DNA from: Spirochaetia bacterium UBA5550
Lineage (GTDB): Bacteria > Spirochaetota > UBA4802 > UBA5550
Assembly: GCA_002425885.1 (NCBI GenBank)
Contig: DINC01000091.1
Location: forward strand, 1-22,584
Direction: 5' to 3'
Length of the DNA stretch: 22,584 bases
In this document: one piece after another, positions 14,707 through 22,584 of the stretch
Numbering within the stretch: the first letter of the stretch is position 1
How the letters are laid out: the number at the start of each line of letters is the position of its first letter
The notes under the pieces: generated by a model
Database searches by the model: none
Told to the model about the DNA's origin: nothing
Seen by the model: only the letters and a program-made list of their open reading frames with translations
Position numbers and translations under genes: made by a program

Positions 14707-15643
14707 CCAGAATCTTCCGTATCATAGATTCATCATTTTTAAGCTGTGCAATAAGCTCCTGTGCAGAGGGGAATTTTTTTTCATCTCTTACGCGATCATA
14801 AAATTCCACAGTCAGATTCTCTCCGTAAAGATCCCCTCTGAAATCAAAAATATTTACTTCAATAAATTTTTCAGTTACTTCTGTTCCGTTAAATGTCGGG
14901 TTAAGGCCGATATTAAGCATTCCTCCCTTAATTTCACCTGAAGGGAGTGTGACCATTACTGCATAAACTCCGCCGGAAGGGATTATTTTATCCGGATTAT
15001 CAATAAGAATATTCGCTGTGGGAAAGCCCAGCTTTTCCCCTCCGCGCCCTGCGCCGTTTACAACTTTGCCTGAAAGAGTATATCTCCTGCCGAGGAGTTT
15101 CTCCACCTTATCCATATTGCCGTTGTCTATTTCACTTCGAAGCAGAGTGGAGGAGATTATTTCACTGCCGCAGGATTCCTCTCCAATCTGGGTTATCTCA
15201 ACGCCTGTCTCCTGAGAAAGTTTCAGGAGAAAATCGATATTCCCCTCCCTGTTTTTCCCGAACGCGTGATCATAGCCGATTACAATTTCCCTTGCCTTAA
15301 GACGCTCAACAAGAAGACCGTTGTAAAACTGATCAGCAGTTAGCTGCGAGAGCTCCCTTGTAAAATCAAGCATCACAATATTATTCACACCCAGTTCATA
15401 AAGAGCTTTCTGCTTCTCTTCAACGGTTGTTATTACCCTGCATACAGATCCGGGGTGAATAACTGTACGCGGATGGTTTCTAAAAGTGATTACAAAGGGC
15501 TCCCCGTTATGCTCACGGCTCTTGTGCAGAAGAGTTTCAATTATCTTCCTGTGCCCGGTATGTACACCGTCAAAATTTCCGATGGTGACAACAGGATTTT
15601 TAAACTGACCTGTATTTTGAGGTATTTCTGTATATATTTTCAT
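14687..15643 (-). CDS. ribF: Bifunctional riboflavin kinase/FAD synthetase RibF
   Basis: A 318-residue enzyme that phosphorylates riboflavin to FMN and adenylylates FMN to FAD. The N-terminal nucleotidyltransferase has GNFDGVHTGH (22-31), TFRNHP (about 54-59), GYDHAFGKNREG (about 118-129) and SSTLLR (about 165-170). The C-terminal riboflavin kinase has GAGRGGEKLGFPTANI (about 198-213), GGVYAV (about 224-229) and NIGLNPTF (about 243-250). All key motifs look intact and the length is normal. No good Shine-Dalgarno precedes ATG 15643. It is first in a pair with ogt and divergent from the TPR gene. Confidence 0.96.
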   Translation of the reverse strand: MKIYTEIPQNTGQFKNPVVTIGNFDGVHTGHRKIIETLLHKSREHNGEPFVITFRNHPRTVIHPGSVCRVITTVEEKQKALYELGVNNIVMLDFTRELSQLTADQFYNGLLVERLKAREIVIGYDHAFGKNREGNIDFLLKLSQETGVEITQIGEESCGSEIISSTLLRSEIDNGNMDKVEKLLGRRYTLSGKVVNGAGRGGEKLGFPTANILIDNPDKIIPSGGVYAVMVTLPSGEIKGGMLNIGLNPTFNGTEVTEKFIEVNIFDFRGDLYGENLTVEFYDRVRDEKKFPSAQELIAQLKNDESMIRKILDEKKRF

Positions 15644-15717
15644 AGAAATCTTTATCTTTTATAGTTTATGTTCATTTGATTTACGCCCCTATCCTTTTCA
15701 ACGTTTTTTTATTTTTA

Positions 15718-15747
15718 TTTACTTTTTGATGTAGAGGTTTTTACAAT
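15718..15747 (+). promoter_or_regulatory. Predicted promoter close to the TPR gene start
   Basis: TTTACT (15718-15723) and TACAAT (15742-15747) are 18 bases apart, which would place the transcript start within a base or two of ATG 15755. An overlapping TATAAT (15747-15752) lies even closer. The layout suggests a leaderless or nearly leaderless mRNA. Confidence 0.35.
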
Positions 15748-15754
15748 ATAATTT

Positions 15755-16612
15755 ATGAAGCGGGCTGCCCTGACATATACTGTGATCACTCTAATTCTGC
15801 TTTTTCCGTTTATCAGAACAGCAGGCATCTGTGTAGAGAACACAGATATCATCGAAGAGAATGAAACTCACCCGAAATATAAGATCTATCCTAAGAACGA
15901 TATTCTTTTCTGTTCAGGTGATGACATTGCAGGGACCGAAAACAACAGGGCTGCGGAACTCATGCTTGAAGGTAAGTGGAGCGAAGCAGGTGAAATACTT
16001 GAAAACGGACTCCTGCATGCACCGCTTTTTTATCCCTACAGGTATAATATAGGGATATGCTATCTCTACCTCAATAAGCTGGATATATCAAGAATGCATT
16101 TCACAAAAGCTATTCAGCTTGTGCCTGAATATTACAGGACTTATCTGCAGCTGGGATATATTTACGGAAGGTGGAATAAACAGAGTGAAGCCCTTGACCA
16201 CTTCAGAAAAGCTCTTAAGCTTCACCCCCGGGATCTTAACACATACATCCTCATGGGGGATATTTATTTTAACAGGAAACAGCTATCAACCGCAAAAAAA
16301 TATTACGAGGCGGCGCTTGAACTTAATCATATATTTCCAAACGGCCTGCTGGGGCTTGCAAAAATTCATTTTATAAATGAAGAGTATATTAAAACCACTG
16401 TTCTTCTGAAATCTGTAAATCTTTCAGGGGAGTACGATAAAGCTCTCCACTATTACTATGCTGAATCAGCTTTTAAAACCGGTGATTATAATACAGCGGC
16501 AAGAGAATATGAAACTCTTCTGAAATTTACCACAGACCGGTTTTTCCTTATAAACTCAGCTCTTCTTATTAAACATAAACTTGAACTTTCACGGCGTTTT
16601 ACAGAAAGGTAA
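15755..16612 (+). CDS. Exported tetratricopeptide-repeat protein
   Basis: A 285-residue protein. A signal-peptide-like segment (about 3-24) is followed by a linker and about six TPR units from residue 65 on. Clear repeats include YPYRYNIGICYLYLNK (about 88-103), YRTYLQLGYIYGRWNK (about 122-137) and LNTYILMGDIYFNRKQ (about 156-171). A cysteine after the hydrophobic segment (AGIC) is not a good lipobox, so secretion or anchoring as a lipoprotein is undecided. It probably acts as a periplasmic or envelope scaffold; no partner is evident. An in-frame stop at 15749 fixes the start at ATG 15755 or later, and no ribosome site sits at a normal distance. It converges with the HEAT-repeat gene, with 19 bases between them. 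Confidence 0.85.
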   Translation: MKRAALTYTVITLILLFPFIRTAGICVENTDIIEENETHPKYKIYPKNDILFCSGDDIAGTENNRAAELMLEGKWSEAGEILENGLLHAPLFYPYRYNIGICYLYLNKLDISRMHFTKAIQLVPEYYRTYLQLGYIYGRWNKQSEALDHFRKALKLHPRDLNTYILMGDIYFNRKQLSTAKKYYEAALELNHIFPNGLLGLAKIHFINEEYIKTTVLLKSVNLSGEYDKALHYYYAESAFKTGDYNTAAREYETLLKFTTDRFFLINSALLIKHKLELSRRFTER

Positions 16613-16631
16613 GCTGCTTACAAATTACGGC

Positions 16632-19600
16632 TTACTTAATCTGCAGTTTTGATATCTCCACCCTGTAAAGATTATAAACATTCAGGAGCATCTGCCTGAC
16701 GCTTCTGTTAAGTTCACGATCTGTAGATCTCCGGTTCATGTAGGCCTCAATCTCATCAATCATCCCTTTCATCTTGATGCCGACATTTTCAAGCTCACCT
16801 GCAATTGCGATAGATGTTGTTGACCTGTTCCCGGTGCTGAGCATCTTCACCTGGGCATCAATCTGCGCTTTTACCTCCTTCTGCTTTGCAATCTCCTCCT
16901 CTTTTGCCTGCAGCATGGCAAGGGAGATCTTTCTGAAATTCAGAGGTGTGACAAATTCATGATGGAGCCTGTCTGAAAGTTCATTGGAATATAGAAGTTC
17001 AGGAATAGATGTGGAGTAATACCCCTCCCTTAAAGCCTCTTCAGTCCTGTTGTCAATTATAAGGTTATTTGAAAGAGGCATGCTTAAATTGCTGTTTATC
17101 ATTAACTTAACAGGCTCAGCAACCTCATCTCCGTATACAGCAAAGTTATCTGTCATCACCAGAATTCTTCCGGATATCCGCCTGTCAAAGGCAACAGACT
17201 GATTAAAAGCTTCAATATTACAGATAACAGCTGATCCGGCCTTAACTGCTCTTTCAGACTCATTGAAAAGTGCTGCAACATAATGGCTGTCCTTGTGGGA
17301 GATAATACCTGAGTTTTCACCAATTGCAGGGAGAATCAGCGAATCAATTGTAATATATAATTCAATAAGCTGGAAAAAATTCAGTTCAGCAGAAATGGCG
17401 CTGAAATTTTCAATCCCCGCTAATAAAACCGAACACTGCTTCTTTTCTGAGGATATTTTTACAGCTTCTTTCTGTTGTATACCTATCCCCTGAGGTATTT
17501 CAAATTTTCTGAACATGTTAATTATAAAAGTCTCAAGCTCCTTCAGGTCCTCCTGCGGAAGTTTTTCAAGCACGTTTATAATATCCATGCTGATGCCGAA
17601 CTCCTCTCTGAGAAGGGACACAAGGAAAAAATAAAAATCAGGAGTCCTGATATCCCTTAGTATTGAAAGAATCTCCCTCTGTATCCCTTTATTTTTTATT
17701 ATGAGCATCTCACGGATAGACCTGAAGGCATCCTTGTTCCCCAGCCTGATTAAAATCATGCATGAAAAAATCCTTACTTTTATACCGGGATCTTTCAGGT
17801 ACTCCTGCACCATCTTCCCCAGAGACTGTTTGTTGTAATCACCCCTGGACGCCATAATCGAAGCAATAGCCTTAACAATACTCTCCTTCAATTTCTGATC
17901 CTGGAACTTATGAAACAGATTATTGAGATACTCTATATCCTCTGTAAAAGCACAGTGGCCGATACCTTTTATTGCTGTCTCTTTAATTGCTGAATCCGGA
18001 TTCTTTTCTATAACATCCTTAAAAATTGCCACTGCGTTGATGTTTGACTTAATATCCTGACCTGCCAGTATAGAGGTAATCCCGGCTGTTATTCCGCTCT
18101 CCGATGTTACATTCTGTTTAAGAAACTCAACAAGTATGTTAATGAGCCTCTTCTCTGTAAAAAGGGGGAGCAGATGTACCGCAAGATCCTGCTCTTCAGG
18201 ACTCCCCGCTGTGAGCATTATCTCAACTTCGCTCAGCATATATGAATAATTCATTCTGCAGAGAGCATTAACTGCAGCTTCAAAGATCTCTTTATCAGGA
18301 TATTTTTTAAGGTAGTTATAGGTAAAAACAAGGGACTTGGCAGCACCCTCAATTTTAAGGGAGCTGATTATATTGCAGAGCCTTACAATCCTGGACTGAA
18401 GGTATCTCTTCTCAAAATTAACTGAGTCTATCCGTGCAGCGCTGTTCTCCTGGGAAACCCTGTCTTCATCAAGCATCAGGTCAAGCAGCTGCGAAACCGG
18501 TTCCATCTCCTCTTCTTTAACAAAGAAAATCCAGTCCGAGATTATATCAATCATATCCCGTACCCGGGTCTTAGCTTCAGAGGTAAAGGCTGTCACCAGT
18601 CTTCTCTTATGTTCGGGGTCCAGATTTCTCAGTATATACTGCCGCACATTTCTGAAGCTTTCAGGGAATGTATGTTCAACAACATCGGGAATCATAAACT
18701 CCCGTCTGTAATTTTCAAAAAAAGTTTCGAGAGTGGATGTAATATTTCCATACTGCTTGTCTCTGAAAAGAATATCCGATCTGGTAACTGATCTCTCCGT
18801 AAAATATTTTGTAAAAATTTTCACAATGAGATCATTATACCTGTCGCTCTCCACACTCATTGATATAAGGCTTCTGAAGATCTTTTCAGGGCTTCTCAGG
18901 TATATTATATTGCTGTAAAGTGAATAGAGGGTGTTTTTAATCAATTCAGGATTTTTTGATTCAAGAGCCTTCATTATATAAATGACCGACTCTCTGTGAT
19001 TACAGGAAAGCATCGCATTAAGAAAAGCAATCTTTGTATCAACAGTAAAATCCTCAAATCTTGCTGTCATCTTTCCAAGGAGAACCTTTATCTGAAGAAG
19101 CAGTTCATCTTCAGGTGTAAGATTTTTCGGAGGGGTCCATTCCGGAGAGGAGTAATCCTCTTCATCGTCAACATCCTGCTTCAAGTCGAGATTAAAGTTA
19201 TATATTGAAGAAAAAACATAATATGATATTTTATCATTATTTCTTTTGAGAAGATCCTCAAAAACCGGGATATTTTTAAAAACCGTCAAAGTATTTATCG
19301 CGCCTGCAAGAAATAAATCGGGCGGGTTCTGTTCACTTATAACAGAATTTAAAAACTGCTGAAGCTCGCTGCTCTCTGCACCGTTCTGTTTCAAAGCATA
19401 AAATGCGGTTTTTATCAGATATTCTTTATCCTTCTTTTCCCTGTTTTTTTCGATCAGATTAATAACAGCGGTCAGTATTTTTTCATCTTTAAATTCTGAA
19501 AAAAACCTGAGGATTATTATCTTCTCGTCATCAGATAAATCTTTTTCAAGGAGCGGAATGAAAATATCCACAAGGGAAAGGTCTTTGAATTCTGCAAGCA

Positions 19601-19784
19601 CGCCTATGGCGCTTTTCCTTATATCGCCTCCCTTTTCCAGCTCCCGCAGGAGAATATCCTTCCCCTGCTGCGATTTAACCAGCCCGAGGATCCTGTGAAA
19701 GGCTTTACGCTCATATGGTTCAAGCCTGAAATTTCTGCTTATTTCAAGTTTAATGGTCTGAAGAAAGTTTTTTTCATCGCTCAA
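16632..19784 (-). CDS. Large HEAT-repeat protein with degenerate class III cyclase-like domain
   Basis: A 1050-residue cytosolic protein with no signal or membrane segment. Residues about 20-770 are a helical array of HEAT-type repeats, clearest at 40-150 and 480-740. Residues about 781-932 read like a class III nucleotidyl cyclase fold: CSVLLAGIENFSAISAEL matches the usual FADIxGFTxxSE strand-helix, and HKDSHYVAALF matches the KxxGDxxxAxF hairpin. The first metal-binding aspartate is replaced (LAGI) and the later catalytic residues are not evident, so it is probably a non-catalytic pseudo-cyclase used for binding. Residues about 945-1050 are a charged coiled coil. The ATG has only a weak ribosome site. 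A TATAAT at 19875-19880 on this strand could be its -10. It is divergent from the lipoprotein gene. Function unknown; a signalling scaffold is the inference. Confidence 0.85.
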   Translation of the reverse strand: MSDEKNFLQTIKLEISRNFRLEPYERKAFHRILGLVKSQQGKDILLRELEKGGDIRKSAIGVLAEFKDLSLVDIFIPLLEKDLSDDEKIIILRFFSEFKDEKILTAVINLIEKNREKKDKEYLIKTAFYALKQNGAESSELQQFLNSVISEQNPPDLFLAGAINTLTVFKNIPVFEDLLKRNNDKISYYVFSSIYNFNLDLKQDVDDEEDYSSPEWTPPKNLTPEDELLLQIKVLLGKMTARFEDFTVDTKIAFLNAMLSCNHRESVIYIMKALESKNPELIKNTLYSLYSNIIYLRSPEKIFRSLISMSVESDRYNDLIVKIFTKYFTERSVTRSDILFRDKQYGNITSTLETFFENYRREFMIPDVVEHTFPESFRNVRQYILRNLDPEHKRRLVTAFTSEAKTRVRDMIDIISDWIFFVKEEEMEPVSQLLDLMLDEDRVSQENSAARIDSVNFEKRYLQSRIVRLCNIISSLKIEGAAKSLVFTYNYLKKYPDKEIFEAAVNALCRMNYSYMLSEVEIMLTAGSPEEQDLAVHLLPLFTEKRLINILVEFLKQNVTSESGITAGITSILAGQDIKSNINAVAIFKDVIEKNPDSAIKETAIKGIGHCAFTEDIEYLNNLFHKFQDQKLKESIVKAIASIMASRGDYNKQSLGKMVQEYLKDPGIKVRIFSCMILIRLGNKDAFRSIREMLIIKNKGIQREILSILRDIRTPDFYFFLVSLLREEFGISMDIINVLEKLPQEDLKELETFIINMFRKFEIPQGIGIQQKEAVKISSEKKQCSVLLAGIENFSAISAELNFFQLIELYITIDSLILPAIGENSGIISHKDSHYVAALFNESERAVKAGSAVICNIEAFNQSVAFDRRISGRILVMTDNFAVYGDEVAEPVKLMINSNLSMPLSNNLIIDNRTEEALREGYYSTSIPELLYSNELSDRLHHEFVTPLNFRKISLAMLQAKEEEIAKQKEVKAQIDAQVKMLSTGNRSTTSIAIAGELENVGIKMKGMIDEIEAYMNRRSTDRELNRSVRQMLLNVYNLYRVEISKLQIK

Positions 19785-19924
19785 GGTTTCACACTCATCA
19801 GGTTATTTTAAACAGACATTAAACTGCCTTGTTATTTTAATCAAGCAAATATATAAGCCGGACAACTTTCATGAATTATACCCTTTTAAAATTCTGTTTT
19901 GTATATAGTAATATAAAAAATAAA

Positions 19925-19953
19925 TTGACTCCATCCCTGAATTGTTATTAAAT
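19925..19953 (+). promoter_or_regulatory. Predicted lipoprotein promoter
   Basis: TTGACT (19925-19930) and TTAAAT (19948-19953) are 17 bases apart, giving a leader of about 55-60 bases. The same -35 hexamer and spacing precede uraA and the OmpA-like gene. Confidence 0.45.
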
Positions 19954-19969
19954 TCAACATTAGATTACG

Positions 19970-19986
19970 ATCCTGCAATTCAGGAT
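19970..19986 (+). promoter_or_regulatory. Leader hairpin or dyad before the lipoprotein gene
   Basis: ATCCTG and CAGGAT enclose a 5-base loop in the predicted leader. The right arm (CAATTCAGGAT, 19976-19986) is also nearly complementary to ATCCCTGAATTG at 19933-19944 in the promoter spacer, so a larger inverted repeat spans the transcription start. Either a leader hairpin or an operator could explain it. Confidence 0.35.
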
Positions 19987-20017
19987 TAAATATCATTAAA
20001 TCTGAAGGAGCCGAAAA

Positions 20018-21268
20018 ATGAAGAAAGGTTTTATACTGGCATTATCATTTATACTCCTGACTGTATTTGCTTCCTGCGGCGGAGGGAAAAACGTGAAGGA
20101 CGACAGTTCATCCGGTTCATCCTCAAAGAAGAGCAGCCAGCAGAATAGAGGTCAGGAAACTGGTTATGCGACAATTTTTGACAATGATACAGCCCTTGCA
20201 AGGGACAGGGCAACAGATGACGCAAAATCAAAACTGGTAAAAAAAGTTCTCGGTGAAAATATTTCCGGTACAAGCCTTATGGAGGACTATGAACTTGTTT
20301 CTAACATAATTGAAGCCAAATCCTACGGCCTTGTAAAAAATGTGCAGATCATAAAAAAATGGCAGGAAGGAACAGAGTACTTCGTAACTATCGAAGGTAC
20401 TGTTGAGCCATCTGTTGTTGAAGATGCCATTGAAGATGCTTTAAACAGATACGGCAGGCCCAAATTCATGGTTCTTGTAAAAGAGACATTCAATGGTAAA
20501 CAGAACATCCCCGGCTTTACTGAAACAGAGATGCTGGTTCAGGAGATAATGGGAAATTCAGGGTTCCAGTTTGTTGATGCAGCCATGACTCAGGAACTTA
20601 TGAAAAGGGAGAAAGCTAAAATGCAGAAGGCTGTTTCAGGAACAGTTTCTGAAGATGTACAGGATCTCCTTCTCGATGATGCAGGGGCAGAGGTTATTAT
20701 TGTAGGTACAGCAGAAACTAAAGCTCAGGGAGCCGCAACTCTGCAGAAAATGGGTGCCACAGAGATGAAGTCCCGATCAGCAATAATAAGAATCAAGGCA
20801 ATCGATGTTTACACTGGTGATATCCTTGCTTCAACAAGCAAACAGGCTCCGGGACTTCATATTGAGGACGAAACAGCATCCAAAAAAGCTATTGAAAACG
20901 CTCTCAAACAGATCGTAGGCAAAACGGATGATGAGGGAAAATTTGCTGCCGGCCCATTTATGGAAACTATCGTGAAAAAGTTTGTGAAAGCCGCAAATGC
21001 CAGGGAAATTAAAGTTCTTATTGCCGGACTTGACGCAAATGAACTGAGAAATTTCAGGGACCAGGTATCAAACAGAATAAGGGGCGTAAGCCAGGTTATG
21101 GAGAAAGGGCGTGTTGGTAAAGCAGCAAGACTTGAAGTCCTTTTCGCAGGTAAAACTCCCGATTTCGAACAGGAGCTCACAGCAAAGGCAAATGCAATGG
21201 GATTTGATATAGATGTAAAATCATCAAGACCCAACAAACTTGAGATTGTTGCGAAAAAGATAAAATAG
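20018..21268 (+). CDS. Lipoprotein with LPP20/FlgT-like features
   Basis: A 416-residue exported protein. Residues 1-19 are a lipoprotein signal ending FASC, with Cys20 as the lipid site. Phe at -3 is atypical for E. coli but tolerated in spirochaetes. A Ser/Lys/Gln-rich linker follows (about 21-45). Residues about 50-130 (TALARDRATDDAKSKLVKKV, then YFVTIEGTV) resemble the LPP20/FlgT N-terminal fold. Residues about 150-295 resemble the middle domain of FlgT- or CsgG-like envelope proteins (AGAEVIIVGTAE, IRIKAIDVYTGDIL). The rest is a helical and alpha/beta tail. The family suggests a periplasmic-facing outer-membrane role; no partner lies nearby. A good GAAGGAG precedes ATG 20018. The transcript ends at a strong hairpin. 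The function is not established. Confidence 0.85.
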   Translation: MKKGFILALSFILLTVFASCGGGKNVKDDSSSGSSSKKSSQQNRGQETGYATIFDNDTALARDRATDDAKSKLVKKVLGENISGTSLMEDYELVSNIIEAKSYGLVKNVQIIKKWQEGTEYFVTIEGTVEPSVVEDAIEDALNRYGRPKFMVLVKETFNGKQNIPGFTETEMLVQEIMGNSGFQFVDAAMTQELMKREKAKMQKAVSGTVSEDVQDLLLDDAGAEVIIVGTAETKAQGAATLQKMGATEMKSRSAIIRIKAIDVYTGDILASTSKQAPGLHIEDETASKKAIENALKQIVGKTDDEGKFAAGPFMETIVKKFVKAANAREIKVLIAGLDANELRNFRDQVSNRIRGVSQVMEKGRVGKAARLEVLFAGKTPDFEQELTAKANAMGFDIDVKSSRPNKLEIVAKKIK

Positions 21269-21326
21269 TAGAAAACCTTATTTTTTATAACTGAACGGAC
21301 AAGCCCATACCGGGCGCATCCGGAAT

Positions 21327-21354
21327 AAAAAAGCTGCGGAAACGCAGCTTTTTT
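21327..21354. terminator. Bidirectional intrinsic terminator
   Basis: The stem AAGCTGCG/CGCAGCTT closes a GAAA tetraloop and is flanked by an A-run on the left and a T-run on the right, so it works on both strands. It separates the convergent lipoprotein and radical SAM genes. Confidence 0.93.
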
Positions 21355-21358
21355 TATT

Positions 21359-22489
21359 TCAGATAAATCTCCCTGACAATTCAAGGGCCGCATTATCGAT
21401 TGTTCCATACATGCTTTTCATCCTGTCCCTTGCATTCTCAATTTGCGCGGTTCTTGTATAATCCGCGAAAAAACGTATCTGCCCGGTTCTCCTACCCACG
21501 ATAAAACACTCCTGATCATTTTCACTCATATTCAGAAACCTGTCAAAGTGAGAGAGAATCGAATTTTTATCTCCGGGGAGTTTACCGTTGGCATCTTCAA
21601 TGAGATTCATCATATGATCGCTCTGTACATAAGAGGTAATCCCTTCAAGGAGGGAAACCATATTACGGATCTCCTGAACCTTCCCTTTTTCACTGAGTGG
21701 TGTCCACTCACCATCATCCATCATCCGCCTCAGTTCAGTACCTGCCACAGGAGTAGTTGTCCTTATCCTTATGAAATGAGGATTAATTGCATTCAATACT
21801 TTTGCCGTTTCCTCAGCATTCTCATCTGTCAGGCTCTTACCTCCTATACCGGGCATAAAATATTCAGAGAGTTCAAAACCTGCTTCAACAACTTTTCTCC
21901 CTGAGTTGATATGCTCCGCTCCTGTAACTCCTTTATTGATAAGCTTAAGCACAGCATCTGACCCTGATTCCATTCCAATATGAATCCTGTTAAGTCCTGC
22001 TGACCTTATCTCTTTCAGCTCATCAATGGATCTTGCCACTAATGTTTTTGATCTGCTGTAGCATGTGATCCTTTCTATCGAAGGGAACCTCTCTCTTATA
22101 TATTTAAGAATTTCAACCAGTTCCTTAGGCTTCATTACCATGGAATCAGCATCCTGCAGAAACAGGCTTTTCATACCGTAATGCATCCAGAAAAGCATCT
22201 GCTGTAGATAATATTGCGGAACTCCATCCTCATTAATGAGCTGATGAAAATTTGCGTCCTCAAACTCACCGCTTCCATTCTGTGAAATTCTTCCGTATAT
22301 TCTCTGTGCAATGCTATACATGGAATCTACATCAGCTTTAATCTCCTCAATGCTTCTGAGAGAAAATTTCTGCCCCTTGTATACAGGACAGAAAGCGCAT
22401 TTATTCCAGGGACAGTTTCTTGTAATCCTTAAAAGTATGCTGTAAGCTTCACTTGGCGGACGTATGGGCCCCATTTCAAATTCATACAT
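21359..22489 (-). CDS. Radical SAM protein with CX4CX2C cluster motif
   Basis: A 376-residue cytosolic enzyme of the B12-independent, Elp3/HemN-like radical SAM class. The cluster cysteines are C26, C31 and C34 (CPWNKCAFC), spaced CX4CX2C instead of the usual CX3CX2C. SAM-site features follow: MKSLFLQDAD (about 110-119), a strand with ITCYSRSKTL, and GLNRIHIGMESGSDAVLKLINKG (about 169-191), the GxES-type segment. YFMPGIGG (about 214-221) gives another conserved glycine loop. No acetyltransferase, B12 or SPASM domain is visible, so the substrate is unknown. TGAGG lies 8 bases before ATG 22489. It is transcribed towards the shared terminator, and the 95 bases upstream hold no other gene. Confidence 0.9.
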   Translation of the reverse strand: MYEFEMGPIRPPSEAYSILLRITRNCPWNKCAFCPVYKGQKFSLRSIEEIKADVDSMYSIAQRIYGRISQNGSGEFEDANFHQLINEDGVPQYYLQQMLFWMHYGMKSLFLQDADSMVMKPKELVEILKYIRERFPSIERITCYSRSKTLVARSIDELKEIRSAGLNRIHIGMESGSDAVLKLINKGVTGAEHINSGRKVVEAGFELSEYFMPGIGGKSLTDENAEETAKVLNAINPHFIRIRTTTPVAGTELRRMMDDGEWTPLSEKGKVQEIRNMVSLLEGITSYVQSDHMMNLIEDANGKLPGDKNSILSHFDRFLNMSENDQECFIVGRRTGQIRFFADYTRTAQIENARDRMKSMYGTIDNAALELSGRFI

Positions 22490-22584
22490 TTATCAAACCT
22501 CATTATTATTCAGATAATTATTACAGGCTTTATTTAGTTTATTTATGAGCATCTTATTTCAATAAAGTTATTCTAAATTAAAAG

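Noticed and set aside
16609..16635. GTAAGC...GCTTAC repeats between the convergent TPR and HEAT genes as a terminator
   Set aside because: The stem is only 6 bp with a loop of about 15 bases and no T-run; too weak to call.
20857..21408. 183-codon minus-strand frame opposite the lipoprotein gene
   Set aside because: It is antisense to a clear coding gene, runs through the strong terminator and has low-complexity Ser/Phe content typical of a shadow frame.

Overview
This 22.6 kb window looks like chromosomal DNA of a Gram-negative, uncultured-type bacterium of moderate to low GC. A spirochaete-like or deltaproteobacterium-like lineage is my best guess, with low confidence. The grounds are a lipoprotein with a relaxed lipobox, large HEAT/TPR proteins, an OmpA-like protein, a minimal System I (Ccm) cytochrome c pathway and frequent AGG/AGA arginine codons. 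I see no prophage, transposase, CRISPR array, rRNA or tRNA. Gene density is high, and several starts lie inside the preceding gene.

Region 1 (1-4255, minus strand) is a signalling cluster read right to left. It encodes a membrane protein with a winged-helix-like N-terminus, a GTPase-partner-like middle, one membrane span and BON plus OmpA-like C-terminal domains. Next come a PAS-PP2C (SpoIIE-type) phosphatase, a Ras/Rab-like small GTPase, and the start of a second PAS-like protein that runs off the window. That last gene begins inside the GTPase gene, and its N-terminus is a paralogue of the phosphatase N-terminus. This is my best candidate for a poorly described system: an envelope-linked sensor, a GTPase switch and a phosphatase output.

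Region 2 (4256-8730, minus strand) holds a 116-bp imperfect palindromic (MITE-like) element, the uracil/H+ symporter gene uraA with a strong stem-loop at the predicted 5' end of its mRNA, and a CHASE4-HAMP-PAS-GGDEF-EAL cyclic-di-GMP enzyme.

Region 3 (8945-14141, plus strand) is a tightly overlapping cytochrome c maturation operon: a double-CDGSH/4Fe-4S protein, then ccmA, ccmB, ccmC, a 41-residue ccmD-like gene, ccmE and ccmF. CcmE carries a CxxxY motif in place of the haem-binding HxxxY, and no ccmG, ccmH or ccmI follows. This matches the reduced Ccm variant known from Desulfovibrio and some archaea. Convergent to it lie ogt (O6-alkylguanine-DNA repair) and ribF (FMN/FAD synthesis), which overlap each other.

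Region 4 (15755-22489) contains an exported TPR protein with a possibly leaderless start, a convergent 1050-residue HEAT-repeat protein ending in a degenerate class III nucleotidyl-cyclase-like domain and a coiled coil, and a divergent lipoprotein with LPP20/FlgT-like features. A strong bidirectional terminator separates the lipoprotein gene from a convergent radical SAM gene with an unusual CX4CX2C cluster motif.

Three predicted promoters (before the OmpA-like gene, uraA and the lipoprotein) share a TTGACT -35 hexamer and a 17-bp spacer, which suggests sigma70-type control. No gene-free stretch exceeds 300 bases; the longest, 4174-4463, holds a promoter and the palindromic element.
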